From NCBI GenBank assembly GCA_027625915.1, contig JANTQA010000023.1, positions 23,684,001-23,748,000 of the forward strand: a stretch of 64,000 nucleotides of DNA. Reading direction: 5' to 3'. The notes under the pieces are model-generated. The model saw only the letters and a list, made by a program, of their open reading frames with translations. It made no database searches and was not told the DNA's origin. Numbering within the stretch: position 1 is the stretch's first letter; each line of letters opens with the position of its first letter. Source of the DNA: Anaeramoeba flamelloides. Taxonomy: Eukaryota; Metamonada; Anaeramoebidae. Both the position numbers and the translations under genes were made by a program. This document shows, piece by piece, positions 23,183 to 34,791 of the stretch.

Positions 23183-25711
23183 CTTTTTCTAACAACGACG
23201 ACTACAATAAGAATAACAACATATCTAAAAATAAATTAGTGAATGATAAGATTCAAAATTAGATAATATTAATAATAAATCATAGTATTACAATAAATTT
23301 ATATATTTCAAAAGGAAAAAAAATAGGAATATACGGTTTGAGAAGACTTTTCAATAAGTGTAACTTAAATATAATTATTGAAGTATTTTTATTCAAAAGG
23401 TCTTTTATTTTTTTCTTCGATTCCCATTTTTTATGTTGTTTTATTTGCTTCATAAAAAAAGATAAAAAAATATAAAAAAATAAATATCTCATTTGAAAAA
23501 TGAATAAATTTGTATTTTTTTCCCTTTTTATTTTAACTATTTTCGTTTAATTTCGTGGTTAACTTCGATAAACTATTTTAACAATGATTTTTAAAGTTTT
23601 ATTATAAAAATAAATTGATTTTCAATAAGTTTCATTTAATTGTCATCAAAATTTCCTTTAAAAATAATCTCAAATTTGGATCATTTTTGTTCTTTTGTGA
23701 TGTATGAAGTTTTGAAAAATAAATATTTTTTTAAAAATATTAATTTACTTTAAATTATTGTTTGTTTTTTTTTATCAATAATAACCATTTATTTAAATAC
23801 AAAAATGTTTAGCAATTTCAATAATGGGTTTGAATACAAAAATTAATAATTTTGTATTAACCATAAAATAAACAAACAGGGGATTATTGTTGTGATAATT
23901 TTATTATTTAAAAATAAGAAATTAGGTATAAATTTTCTAAACATACTATGTATACTTCATTAATATATAATAATAATTCTAAATTCAGACTTTTTCTAAA
24001 AATATTTTGGCATCAAGATGTAAATCTTATATTTAACTTTAATATAGATGAATTATTATTTTAAATTCCTATTAACAAACGGTTTGTTTTATTTCGATGC
24101 ATTATACCCAAAAATAAAAAAAAATAAATGTGGAGATCTAATGTAATTTGGAATTAGTAAAAAAGTGAAACTTTTTTTGGTTCTTTTCTTTCACCTAAAT
24201 AGAAATATCTGTTAAACCCCTCAAAACTTTTTCTAGGTGTTTTATACATTTACAATTTAGAAAATATATTAACTGGAAAAAGGTTTTGAATTTTTAGGGT
24301 TTTAAAAAGTAATCAATAAAATTGTTTTCATAAGGATTAAACAATACCTCCCTGTTAAACGGGAAAAGACAAATTTCCATTTTTTCCTCAACTTTTCAAG
24401 AATTAAATTCTATATGTAGATTTATTAAGAAAAAAAACTTTTGGAAAATCTTGAATTAAAAAAAGGTGAAATTAAAATCTATTTTATATACTCTTGCTAC
24501 TCTTACTTTTCATTTTTTTCTGAAAATAAATTTATACACTTTCACAAAACACTATTTAATATCAGAAATGAGTGGAAAGATAGTGAACCAATGTGGATTT
24601 TGATTTCGAAACTTTTTGAAGTAAATTTATAATTCAGATACGAAAATGTCCCGCATAAGTATGGAATTTCTAAAAAAAAAAAAACAAATATTATATTTGA
24701 CCCAGATCTCATAACTCGTCACTCTTTTCAGTTGACAAATATTATTTTAGCCTTAAAAGTGAGATATACTTTCCATCAATTTCAAATAATCCTAAAAACT
24801 TCTAAATGAGATGTATGGGTATTTTTCTTAGAAAAAATACTAATGAAAAGCGTTTTGTCATACTTCTTCTCAAAATAAAATATCGAGAACAACAGAACCA
24901 AAAGTTTAATTTCGAATCTTGAGGATTTTCGAGACATGATAAAATAGGATTATTCTTTGGTGATAAATAAATATACTGTTGTTTTCCAATTAATAAATGA
25001 AAATTTTTATTTCAATTTGCCAAATGTATATTAATTATTACTGCTACAATCAATTTAGAAGAGCAAAAATTTTGTCTTAGAGTTAACTAAGGAAGTTTAG
25101 TTTATTGTCAAAATAGTATTTCTAAACGGTGATGTAAGAATCTTTGGATTTTCTTCGGCTTATAAACTCGAACATATTTTGAATTGAACTAAAAATTTTC
25201 ATTTTTTAATTGGATAATAATAGTAATGAAATTATTGTACTTAATTCAAGAACTTAACTTGATGAATTCAATATGGAAAATTTCCAAATATTAGTATAGG
25301 AACCAGATCATTAGTGTCACTGAAATATGTGAAAAATGGATATTTATAACAGGCTTGTTGATTATAAAGTAATTACTGATAAATTATAATAAATTTCAAA
25401 AAATATTTTGCTCATTTTCGCTTTTTATAAAACTTCAAACTGTTTCTTATCAAACAGTCCAGGACAAAGAATATTTTGAAGAACAACTAATTTTGCAGAG
25501 TTAATTTTCACTTGACTTCATAAAACGCTTTATTCAATGCTTGAACATAATAATTTCATAAAGGAAAATCAAATAACAATTTCCATACAGAAATTAAAAT
25601 TTATCAGTATTGCGAAAATAATAGTTTTTACAAAACAAAAGAAAACTTGGTGTGAACAATAACCCAACAAAGAAGAAAATTCCTATCAATTTATTCAACC
25701 AAATTATCTTT
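23183..25711. other. Intergenic, nothing firm
   Basis: About 2.5 kb without recognisable exons. Some stretches (24.4-24.6, 24.8-25.0, 25.4-25.7 kb) are less AT-rich and could be eroded genes or elements, but no family shows. Confidence 0.45.
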
Positions 25712-26745
25712 TTTTTTTATTGTTGATTCGAAGAAATCAAAATCAAGATTATTTTTTCAAAATTTTTTTTTTTTTTTAATTGTTGTTTCTTTCCTGTTTT
25801 TTTTTCCTGTTGTTTCTTTTCCAACATGAGATACACAAAAGCAACCTTGGCCTTTTATATTGTTCTCCAAACTTTTCAATTCTTCTTGATGGTTTATTCA
25901 GGCTTCAGGTTATATCAAGTCAACCGAAAAGGTTTTCAAAAAACCTATCAAAACATCTTTTATTCATGTATTCTGACTGGCTCTGGTATCCGCTTCGCAA
26001 CATATTTTGTTGACTATTTTGCTGAAATGGACGCTGGCACCCAAGACAAGATGAATTTTTTCCTTTATCCAGCAAGTTATTTGATTCTCTTTTCTTATGT
26101 TTTAATGATCCCTGTACAAGCGAAATTATATTATTTGTGCTATGAGTCTGAAACGGGAGAGCACATCAACCATCGAAAAAAAATAAGAAATTTGTATTTT
26201 TTGATTACAATCGCAACACTTGTTCCTTTTATTTTTGAAATGGTGGTGTATTACAAAATCACTTCGGTTAATGCACCAAACAAATCAACTTACCAACTTG
26301 TTGATTTGATCTCGACAAGTATATTTGCTTCAGTTTGTATTATCTTATGGATTTATTATGGAATCAAATTAACGGGAATTGTGAAAAGAGTTGCTGGTGC
26401 AAAAATGTGGAACCAAACGATTAAACTTTTCCTTGTCGAAATTGTTTGGTCCATTTTTTGGATCCTCCACCAAATTTTCAGTGTTAACGGATTTCTCAAA
26501 TATCATACAAACAGCAAAAACCAAACCTATCTACCAATTGGCACTTTTATTTATATTTTACTTGAAGAAAATATACCCCCCTTTTTAATAATGATCGTCG
26601 TTTTTGAATCACCTAAGCGTGTTAGAGCGAAAGAGCTATTATTAGACGAAATGGAAACAACAAGTTCTTCTTCAGAAAATTTTTAATTAATTTTATTATG
26701 TGCTAATTAAATGCCTTAATTTGACAAATATTTTTTACTTTTTTT
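25712..26745 (+). repeat. Duplicated block, copy 2 (7TM gene)
   Basis: Partner of 19812-20815. Identity starts at the TTGTTGATTCGAAGAAATC stretch and ends after the TTTTTTACTTTTTTT run in the 3' flank. Confidence 0.85.
25826..26686 (+). CDS. Seven-transmembrane protein, paralogue 2
   Basis: Intronless, 286 residues from the ATG at 25826, with the same seven-helix layout, inner loops and Ser-rich tail as paralogue 1. The first 174 bases after the start region (25842-26015) are identical to paralogue 1. From 26016 to 26068 the first outer loop is replaced (AEMDAGTQDKMNFFLY instead of TDTPNDTIYFLVI), and from 26214 to 26330 the end of helix 4, the second outer loop and the start of helix 5 differ (EMVVYYKITSVNAPNKS). 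The rest differs by a handful of bases. The 6-residue length gain is confined to the two patches. Both copies have intact frames, so both are probably expressed. Confidence 0.8.
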   Translation: MRYTKATLAFYIVLQTFQFFLMVYSGFRLYQVNRKGFQKTYQNIFYSCILTGSGIRFATYFVDYFAEMDAGTQDKMNFFLYPASYLILFSYVLMIPVQAKLYYLCYESETGEHINHRKKIRNLYFLITIATLVPFIFEMVVYYKITSVNAPNKSTYQLVDLISTSIFASVCIILWIYYGIKLTGIVKRVAGAKMWNQTIKLFLVEIVWSIFWILHQIFSVNGFLKYHTNSKNQTYLPIGTFIYILLEENIPPFLIMIVVFESPKRVRAKELLLDEMETTSSSSENF

Positions 26746-26887
26746 TCTTTTTTGTTTTTTTAACTTTTTTCCTTTCTTAAAATAAGTAGTTTGTCAAATT
26801 GAAGTACTTTATTGTATTAAAAGGGTTTTAGCAATCTTTAACTACAAACACAAAATTAATTTAATTTCTCAAAAAATCATACAGTCA

Positions 26888-27178
26888 TTTTGAAAAAGTG
26901 AGTACTTTTTTAAAAATTTTTAAGATTGCCAAAATTCAAACTTTTTTCAAGTTTTTTATTTTCGAAATTTAAAGACTTTTGTAGAATCAAACTTTTTTCA
27001 AGTTTTCTATTTTTAAAAAAAGTGAGGGTCCAACCTTTAATTGTTGCACGGGGGTTGGAGTGGGAAGAAATGTACTTTTTTTTCAAAAAAATCCATTTAT
27101 AATGTAATTGAAAACTATAAAAAAGTTTGAATTTTGGCAATCTTAAAATTTTTGTAAAAGTATTCACTTTTTCAAAAT
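26888..27178. repeat. Family G element, copy G2
   Basis: About 290 bp with terminal inverted repeats of about 60 bp: TTTTGAAAAAGTGAGTAC and AAGATTGCCAAAATTCAAAC on the left, GTTTGAATTTTGGCAATCTT and GTATTCACTTTTTCAAAA on the right. Lies in the 3' flank of 7TM paralogue 2. Confidence 0.7.
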
Positions 27179-27565
27179 AGATAACATTTTTTTTTTTATT
27201 ATTATCAAAAGTTTTACAAGTCGGTTTATTAATAGGCTGGTTTACCAAATTTTCAAATTCTTTAGAAGTAAGAAAACAAATCTAATTCTTCTGGGATTTG
27301 TTTTAAATTAGATTTTTGAATAAATATACAAACAAAAAGATAACTTTTTATTACATCTGAATTATTTTTTTGTTTGGGTATTATAAGGTAAAGAAAAAAA
27401 TAAAATAAAAAAGAACTAATGTTCGATTGATTTATACTCAAACATGTTTTTATTTTTTCCTAATTTTACTTAAACATAACTATTTTTTTTTTTTTAATAA
27501 TACATTTAAAATACGTAAACAAACTATAGTTAACCTTTTTATAAATATTTTTGATAATATTTTTT

Positions 27566-27644
27566 TGAGAAGAATACTGTAATAAATACCGAAAATAACT
27601 GCCTTTAACATTATAAAGCGAGTCAAAATTTTTGAAATATAGTT
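27566..27644. repeat. Family B MITE right-end fragment, B2
   Basis: About 80 bp: ATTATAAAGCGAGTCAAAAT then TTTTGAAATATAGTT followed by TA and a (TA)n run to 27666. The left part is absent. Confidence 0.6.
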
Positions 27645-27666
27645 TATATATATATATATATATATA

Positions 27667-28243
27667 AAACAAAAAAATATTTTATAACAAAGTTGAAATA
27701 GTTAAATGAATCATAATAATGCTATTCCGTTCAAATTGGAAATAGTTTTAATTTTTAAAGCATTTTTTTCGTTTTTTCATTTTTCTTGTTGTGTATTTAC
27801 AATTTTTAATTTTTTTTCAAATAATTAAAGAATATTTTTTTTTTTATGTAGAAAACTGATTTAAACAAAATACGTTAAATTTCAAAAATAAGGGCAATTC
27901 TACATCAGTAAAAAATTTGTTGAATTGTTTTTTTTTTGAATTATAATGTATATTTATCAAAGTGTTTAGAAATAATAAGCAATATATATTAACAAATAAA
28001 AATATAGTGTAATCCTTTTATTTTTTGAAACACAAATGAAAAAAGAAAAAAATAATAATAATAAAAATTTGCCCTGAATTTTGAAATTTGGCTTAATTTT
28101 ATTTTACAATTTCTCTAAAACTTGTGGTATGTACCAAAATAATTATGATTTGATTTTTTGGTTAATTTTAACTCATTTTAAAAATGAAAAAAACAAGAAA
28201 AAAATAGAAAAAAAAATCTTCGAGAATCCAAAAAGTGTTAATA
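27667..28243. other. Intergenic, nothing recognised
   Basis: AT-rich; no exon or repeat seen. Confidence 0.45.
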
Positions 28244-28440
28244 AAGTCAGTTTAACTTTTAAGACACAAAATTTCAAAGAAATTTAAGGCACAAACAAAA
28301 TCTCAAATTAAAGCACAAAATTCAAATTCTAGTAAAAATAAATTGTAAAAAAAAAAATTACAAATTTTGTGCTTAATTTGAGATTGTTATTGTGCCTTAA
28401 ATTCCATTGAAAATTTGTGCCTTAAAATTGAAACTGACTG
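28244..28440. repeat. Family A palindromic MITE, copy A3
   Basis: 197 bp, the same length as A1, starting AAGTCAGTTTAACTTTTAAG and ending AAATTGAAACTGACTG with TA on both sides. Confidence 0.8.
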
Positions 28441-28884
28441 TAATAACAATTTTTAAACTGGCCCTTTAGATTCAAATAAGATTTTTAATAGTAATTATAA
28501 TTATTGTTTTGTTTATATTTATTCTTAGTTTTGATAAAAAAGCATAACATATTTCGTTTGGTAATATTAATTATATAACATTAAGGGCAAAACTTCTTCT
28601 TTAATTATAAATTATGCTCTTATAAATCTAAATCGAAAAAAAAAAATATTCTATTTCGGAATAATAATTACCATCTATAATTTGATTTAATTCTGATATA
28701 TACTTATACATTTTAAAAATAATCAACAGTTTCATAAGGATTTAAACTCTTTTTCAGTCAAAGAATCCCAGTTTTATAGAAGAAATTAAATATTTTTTAT
28801 AAGTTTAATTCATTATTCTTCTCAAACTAAAATTTAAATTTTTAAGATCAAAATAAAATTTTCTTATTTTAGTAAATTTTTTTA

Positions 28885-29295
28885 AATTTTTGATTTTTGC
28901 TTTTTTTTTTTTTCTTTTGAATTTTTTATATTTTTTTAAAAAATTAAATTTGAAAAAAAAAAAATGTTTGAAACTCCAAATTCACATTAAGAAAAGTAAG
29001 GTTTTATGTGTTCTTTTAAAATTCATTCATTTGCAAGTAGAAAATCTGTATGTCGATGGTTTTTTTTTGCTAAATAAATTGAGAATTTTACACAAGACGT
29101 TCCAATGGATGGACTCAAAAAATTTTTAACATTTTTTTTTAATTGAAATTTATAGTTTGTTCAGGCTTTTCTTTTAGGATTATCAACTCCAATACGAAGA
29201 TTATTATTTCTCGTGTTTCTAAACAATCTAAATTGATTTATTCTGAAAAATAAAGTGACTTTTTCATTTTTGGCTGTGTCACTTTGAGTTGATTA
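28885..29295 (+). repeat. Family F element, copy F3
   Basis: Forward copy with poly-T start, TTTGAAACTCCAAATTCACA, ACAAGACGTTCCAATGGATG, and an end hairpin in which AAAGTGAC pairs with GTCACTTT-type sequence (AAAGTGACTTTTTC, then GTGTCACTTT). Confidence 0.65.
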
Positions 29296-30064
29296 AAGTT
29301 TATTATTAGAAAATTGTTTGGTGGGTAAAATTGATTTTACATCTCAAAAAAAAAAAATAAAAAAATAACAAAAATCGGTGAAAAATATCCTTTACCTTTA
29401 AAAAGTATAAATTAAACCATAAATCAACAAAAAAAAAATAGAAATAATTTTTTTTTCAATTTTTTTTTTATCAAAATTTAAATAAGTCTTTAAATATTAA
29501 AAAATATTTACTATTATTTTTCAATCTTTTGAAATGTTGTAAAAGTGCCTCTATATAAATTTTTTGAAAAAAATATAATTAAACTCTTACGATTAAAAAA
29601 AATAATAATAATAACGATAAATAACCAATTCTTCCCTTTAATTGAAATTACTAGAACCAAATATTTGATCCATTAAAAAACATTATTTGTTTTTTACTTT
29701 TCAAAAAACCCTTAAAAAACAATTTGAACGATGATAACTTTTTTTTATCAAACTTTTTGATTTAAATCTCTTTGGTACTTTGAATTAAAGGTATAACTTT
29801 CCAAAGAATTTCTATTTTTGTGTTTAATTTTGTTCAAAACAATTTTTAAATTACCAATTTAAAATTCCGATAAAGAAAAATCTTTTGCGTTTTTTTAACT
29901 GAAAAATCTTCGTAGATATTTTTCTCCAAAATATTTCAAGCAGAACAGATTATTCAAAATAGACTGAAAAATATTTTAGAATTACTATTCTTCAAAATTA
30001 GGTTTCATTTTTTTGTAATTTTCTTGGAATATAATTTTTAATAACAAAACTTTTTTTAACCAAA
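29296..30064. other. Spacer upstream of the UBA gene
   Basis: No exon seen; would contain the promoter of the gene starting at 30065. Confidence 0.45.
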
Positions 30065-31600
30065 ATGATTTGGGACACTTTTTTGACAAACACTTTTGTT
30101 GAACTGTCAGCAAACATTCTACCTAAGCAAGCAATGACCATTGTAATTATTTTAATCAAAATTAAAATCAAAACAAAGACGATGATTTTTTTGTTAACTT
30201 TTTTTTCTTTTTGTTTCTTTTTTATTTTTTTTATTTTTTAAAATTTTTTTTTTTCTTATTTTTTTAGCAAAATTTAGAAGAAATAAACTCTGCAGTTCCA
30301 AATAACGAATTTGAATATGATTTTTCCTTTGAAAAGGAGTTAGCCGAGAAAATAGAAAACATGAGATTACAAATGGTGATTGACAAGGAGAAAAGTGAAG
30401 AAAGAAAAAAACGGATTCAATTAGCAAGGATCGAAGAAGAAAAATTGCGTAAAGAAAGAGAGGAACAAGAAAAGGAAAGACTTCGGCTTGAACAAGAAAG
30501 AATAAAAAAAGAAGAGGAAGAAAAACAAAGAATGCAACAAAACCAGATGAGTAATCAGTATGGCAATTACCAAAATAATATGTATGGTTCAGGGCTTTAT
30601 TCAAATGGGATGAACACAAATACAAATATGAACATCAATACAAATACAAATATGAATAACAATAACAATCGCACTATGATGATAACTCCTCGTAGTGATG
30701 GTAGAAACAGTAATAACTTTAAGCCAAATACTAATACCAATACAAATATGTATGGAAGGGGAACGGGAAGAGGAATGACAAATACAAACACTTATAACAC
30801 AAACACTTATAATTCCAATATGAATAATAATAACAAGACAAATTTTAATAATACCCAAAGTACTGTGTATAATACTGGAATGACAAATACAAATACAAAT
30901 ACTTATAATACAAATACTTCTAATAATAACAATACAAATACGTATGGAATGGGAAGCGGAAGAGGAATGACAAATACAAACACTTATAATAATATGAATA
31001 CCAATAACAAGACAAATTTTAATAACACCTATAATACTGGTTATAATACTGGAATGACAAATACAAATACAAATACGTATAATACAAATACTTATAATAA
31101 TAACAATACAAATACGTATGGAATGGGAAGGGGAAGAGGAGTGTCTAATATGTCAACTGGTTCAACCTCAAATAACAATGTTTATGGATCAAATAATCAA
31201 ATGAACAATCAAAGAGTAAATCGTTTTTTCTCTTTTCTCTTTTCTTTTTTCCTTTTTCCTTTTTCCTTTTTCCTTTTTCCTTTTTCCTTTTTCCTTTTTT
31301 ACTTTTTTAATATTAATAAGAAAAAAGATCTAATGATTCAATATTATAATTTTTAATTTTATTCTGTAAAACAATTAATAGAACTTATTGTTTTTAAAGT
31401 TTAAAAACAAGGGTTATCGAATAGAGCAAATTAATGCTGCTCTCGAATTGACTGGGAATGATGAACAAAAATCCACAGTATATCTTGAATGTATTCAACA
31501 ATATCATAATGAAATGGGGTTCCCGGAGAAACAAGTAAATGAGGCATTGTTTATATCTAATTTTGATAAACAAAGAACAATTAATTATCTTTTAAAATAA
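30065..31600 (+). CDS. Coiled-coil, Thr/Asn-repeat, tandem UBA-like protein
   Basis: Three exons: 30065-30142, 30268-31215, 31400-31600; introns GTAATT...TTTTTAG and GTAAAT...TTTTAAAG, both phase 0. The protein is 408 residues. Residues about 27-120 form a charged coiled coil (EKSEERKKRIQLARIEEEKL, then Arg/Glu heptads). Residues about 125-340 are built of Thr/Asn/Tyr/Gly repeats: three copies of a unit with YGMGRGRGMTNTNTYN-like, NNKTNFNN and GMTNTNTNTYNTNT segments. The last 66 residues hold two UBA-like helical triplets, the second clear (MGFPEKQVNEALFISNF, INYLLK). UBA domains bind ubiquitin; the Asn-rich middle is prion-like and may favour condensates. The repeats are also near-identical in DNA, so slippage is expected. 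It may have further 5' exons. Confidence 0.7.
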
Positions 31601-32177
31601 TATAATATTTATTTTAATTATTTAATTCTTTTTTTTTTTCTTCTCAATTACAAAAAACAAAAAAAAAAAAACCTAAAAATATATCATTTTTATTTTTTTT
31701 TAAAATACAATTTATCAATTATAAAATTTGTTACGCTGTATTAATGAATCATATGAAAAAGATTACTATTTTTTATTTAACAAAATAATAATTTGAACAA
31801 TTTTTAAATAACTTATAATGTCATTCATAATTGGATTATTAAAATAAAGGATTTAAAAATATTTTTAAAAATTATTTTTTTTTTGTTTTTTTTTATGTTT
31901 ATTTGCAAAATAGCTAAATAATGTCCACTTTTTTAATCATCTCATTTATAAAATTAAATTTCTTAAAATTCTTTAACTCGAAAACATTTTATTTTTGATA
32001 CTTTTTTCGATTTCCAAATTCCTTTTTTAAGTTATTTGAGTTCCTCACCCCTTTTTTTATATAAAGTATTTAAAGAAGGTGGCAAGGGATAAAAAAATCA
32101 TTATAAGAATAGCAAAACTTGTTTATGATTAGATCTGAAACAAATTATTTAATTTGTTCTTATTAGATCTTTAACAA
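31601..32177. other. Intergenic, nothing recognised
   Basis: 3' flank with poly-T runs; no feature seen. Confidence 0.45.
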
Positions 32178-32351
32178 ATGGAACTTAACAAACGCATAAT
32201 AAAGCAAATGAATCTAACTGGGGTGATTTGAAACCAACTGAAGCAAACCGGATCTACCTTTATGAACAATATGCCATTTTCCAGTGAGTTATTGCTGTAT
32301 ATTTTGGGTCCATCTGGGATTCTAGAAAATGCGGATTTGAAAAACTTGTAA
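32178..32351 (+). pseudogene. Possible short gene fragment, F-box-like
   Basis: One frame reads MELNKRIIKQMNLTGVI, a TGA, then NQLKQTGSTFMNNMPFSSEL, LLYILGPSGILENADLKNL and stop. The MPFSSELLLYIL..LENADLKNL part has the Leu-Pro and Leu spacing of an F-box. The in-frame stop and the lack of neighbours suggest a fragment. Sequence composition is clearly richer than the flank, which is why it is listed. Confidence 0.3.
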
Positions 32352-32499
32352 AAAAAAAAAAGAAAGTAAAACAAAAAAAAAAACTAATTTTTTTTTGATA
32401 TTATTCAAAATAAATACTAATTGTTTTTCTTATCATAAGTTAATGATAAAGAAAATTATGACTTGTTATTGAAATTTCTAAAGAAAATTTGAGTAATTC

Positions 32500-33235
32500 C
32501 AGAAGTGTCGTCAAGTGTCGTAGAGTGCCACTAAGTGCATGTTTTTACCTAGTTAAAGTGAATAGAGTGTATTCTTTGATTTAACTCGATTCTTTTAAAT
32601 TCTGGAAAGTCTAACTACTTCTAGGTAATCTAAGGAACTTAACAGGCACTTTCATTAGTGTTTTTTCAATTTTGATAAAATCATAAATAAAATAAATTAT
32701 TAGTTTATTTCAAAAATTCAAAAAAAGGCTATTTTAGCTTTTCTAGAATTTAAAAGAAAAGAGTGAATTCTTTGATTTTTCTCTATTTTTTTGAATCCTG
32801 GAAAGGAGCCGTTGGGTTTTCTTGTGTTTTCTATTTATTTGGAAAAAAACCTAGAACACTTCCTAAATAAAATATCAAACCTCAAAAAAAAAAAAAACTA
32901 GAACACTTAACAAATAAAACATTAAACTTAAAAAAAAAACTCCGTTGGTTTTTCCAGAATTTAAATGAATTGAGTAAAATCTATGATTTTTCTCCATTCT
33001 TTTAAATTCTGAAAAAGATAGGCACTTGATGGTACTCTACGGCACTCCACGAACTTTCTTTAGGTTTTCAAGGATTCAGAAAAATGAGCAAAATCTTTGA
33101 TTTTTCTCTATTTTTTTGAATTCAGAAAAACTAATTTTAGCTTTTTTTTTATTTGAGAAATAATAAGAAAATTTTTGAAATTTTCTTTTAATTACTTAAA
33201 TTAAAAAAAAGCTAGGCACTTGATGGTACTCTACA
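32500..33235. repeat. Family D hairpin cluster, both types
   Basis: At least four type 1 hairpins (about 32545-32615, 32740-32810, 32945-33020, 33065-33130) and two type 2 hairpins (about 32655-32730, 33140-33215). Linkers carry GTCGTCAAGTGTCGTAGAGTG on the left and its approximate complement GGCACTTGATGGTACTCTAC on the right, so the cluster is palindromic at a larger scale too. Confidence 0.65.
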
Positions 33236-33987
33236 GACAAACTCAATATTTATCATCAGTTATTTTTTTCATGTATTTGTGTTTTTTGAAGCAAGTAGAT
33301 ATTTTTCAAAACTATTAGTTATTATCTTTTTAAATAAATATCCTAAAGTTAAATTTAACTAAAATTTATTTCAAATCTATTTAAAAAGTTTTTTACCCAA
33401 AATAAACCTATTTTTCTCGACGAGAGACTTTTGAAAAACTTAGTACAACTAACAACAATCAATTCAACATTCACAATAATTTCCAAGTACTTTAATGTTG
33501 GTTATATTGTAAATAAACTTTATTATTTATTAGGAATAGTGATTGAAGTAATATTTTTATCAAACTAGTTCTTTTAAATTGTATTTTTTCATAATAATGG
33601 TGTATCAAATAAAGTAAATGATTTATTTTTATACTTTTTCTGATATGACGTCTAGTTAAGTACACAATAGTATATCGACAGTAAAATATATTTTGAAGCT
33701 AAACTCCTTGTTTTTTTAAGTAAAGTTCTTAATATTAGAAGTGAATTTTGTTGAAAATATTGTGTAATTATTTCATAATTTTTTGTCAAAATTAAGGTAT
33801 TTTTTCGATTTATGATTTATGAGAAAAATTTTTCGTATTTTTGAATATTATTTGAGAAAAATTTTATTTTTGAAAAAGATTCCTTTTCGATCTTTCATTT
33901 TAACGATTTCTTGTTCAAGAGTACTAACTTCATAAACCAAGGTGGTATTTAGTTATCGTTTATTGTTGGTTTTGATGATCTTTTCAG
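33236..33987. other. Intergenic, nothing recognised
   Basis: AT-rich, no exon or repeat end seen. Confidence 0.45.
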
Positions 33988-34124
33988 GTGCAGTTGTTTC
34001 AAGAAAAAAGAAACAAGGTTTTTATTTTGGAAACAGATATTTTACCAAGTCTGCATCAACTATTTTAGCAAAAGTACAAAAAGACTTTTCATCAAATAAG
34101 AAGAACTATAGTCAAACAAAATAA
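33988..34124 (+). CDS. Orphan terminal exon candidate
   Basis: Follows a good acceptor (GATCTTTTCAG) and is open for 45 codons to a TAA: GAVVSRKKKQGFYFGNRYF, TKSASTILAKVQKDFSSNKK, NYSQTK. Basic and compact, with higher complexity than the flank. No partner exon or family was found, so it may be chance or the end of a lost gene. Confidence 0.25.
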
Positions 34125-34791
34125 TTACCCTAACTTTTTTTTTTGAAAGTCTTCAATTCAATTGTCAACATGGGACTGATTATATTTGGAGGATCTAAAA
34201 ATTTTCATTCTTGAAACAATAAAGACTAACAGTTTTACAGCTATGGTTTTACACACTATTTCAATTTATAGAGAAAAAGTCGATTTTTTGATGACTAACA
34301 ATTAGTTCCCTTTGAAAAAAATTTTTTAACAACCTTTTGGTAATTTCAAAAAGTTCATAACCCAAGATATTTGCAAATGTGTTTAGCACCCAATTTTAAA
34401 ACAATACCATAAAGTTCGTGTTAATAATACATTTACACAAATGTAAGAAAAAAAATAATGATAAAATGAATTCCTAAAATAAAGAAATAATATCTGTGAA
34501 ATGCATTGGTAACAATGAAGAGTTTGGAAAGGAGTTTAAAACCTTTTTTTTCACACACAATCATCTTGCAAATATTTCAAGGTATTGGATTTTATGATCT
34601 CAATAAAAATTGAAAAAAGAGAAGAAAGAGAAACAAACTAATTGTTCCGAAGTAATGTTAAATACTAAAAATCATAAAGATTGTCAAAATTGTTTTGGGT
34701 CATCTCACAAAAGCCGAGAAAAAGAAATTTTTTTATCGATTTATTTTTTTTCCTTTTTTTTTTTCCTTTTTTTTTTCTTCTTTGAAATTTA
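34125..34791. other. Spacer upstream of SH3 gene 1
   Basis: Poly-T/poly-C tract immediately before the ATG at 34792; otherwise nothing recognised. Confidence 0.45.
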
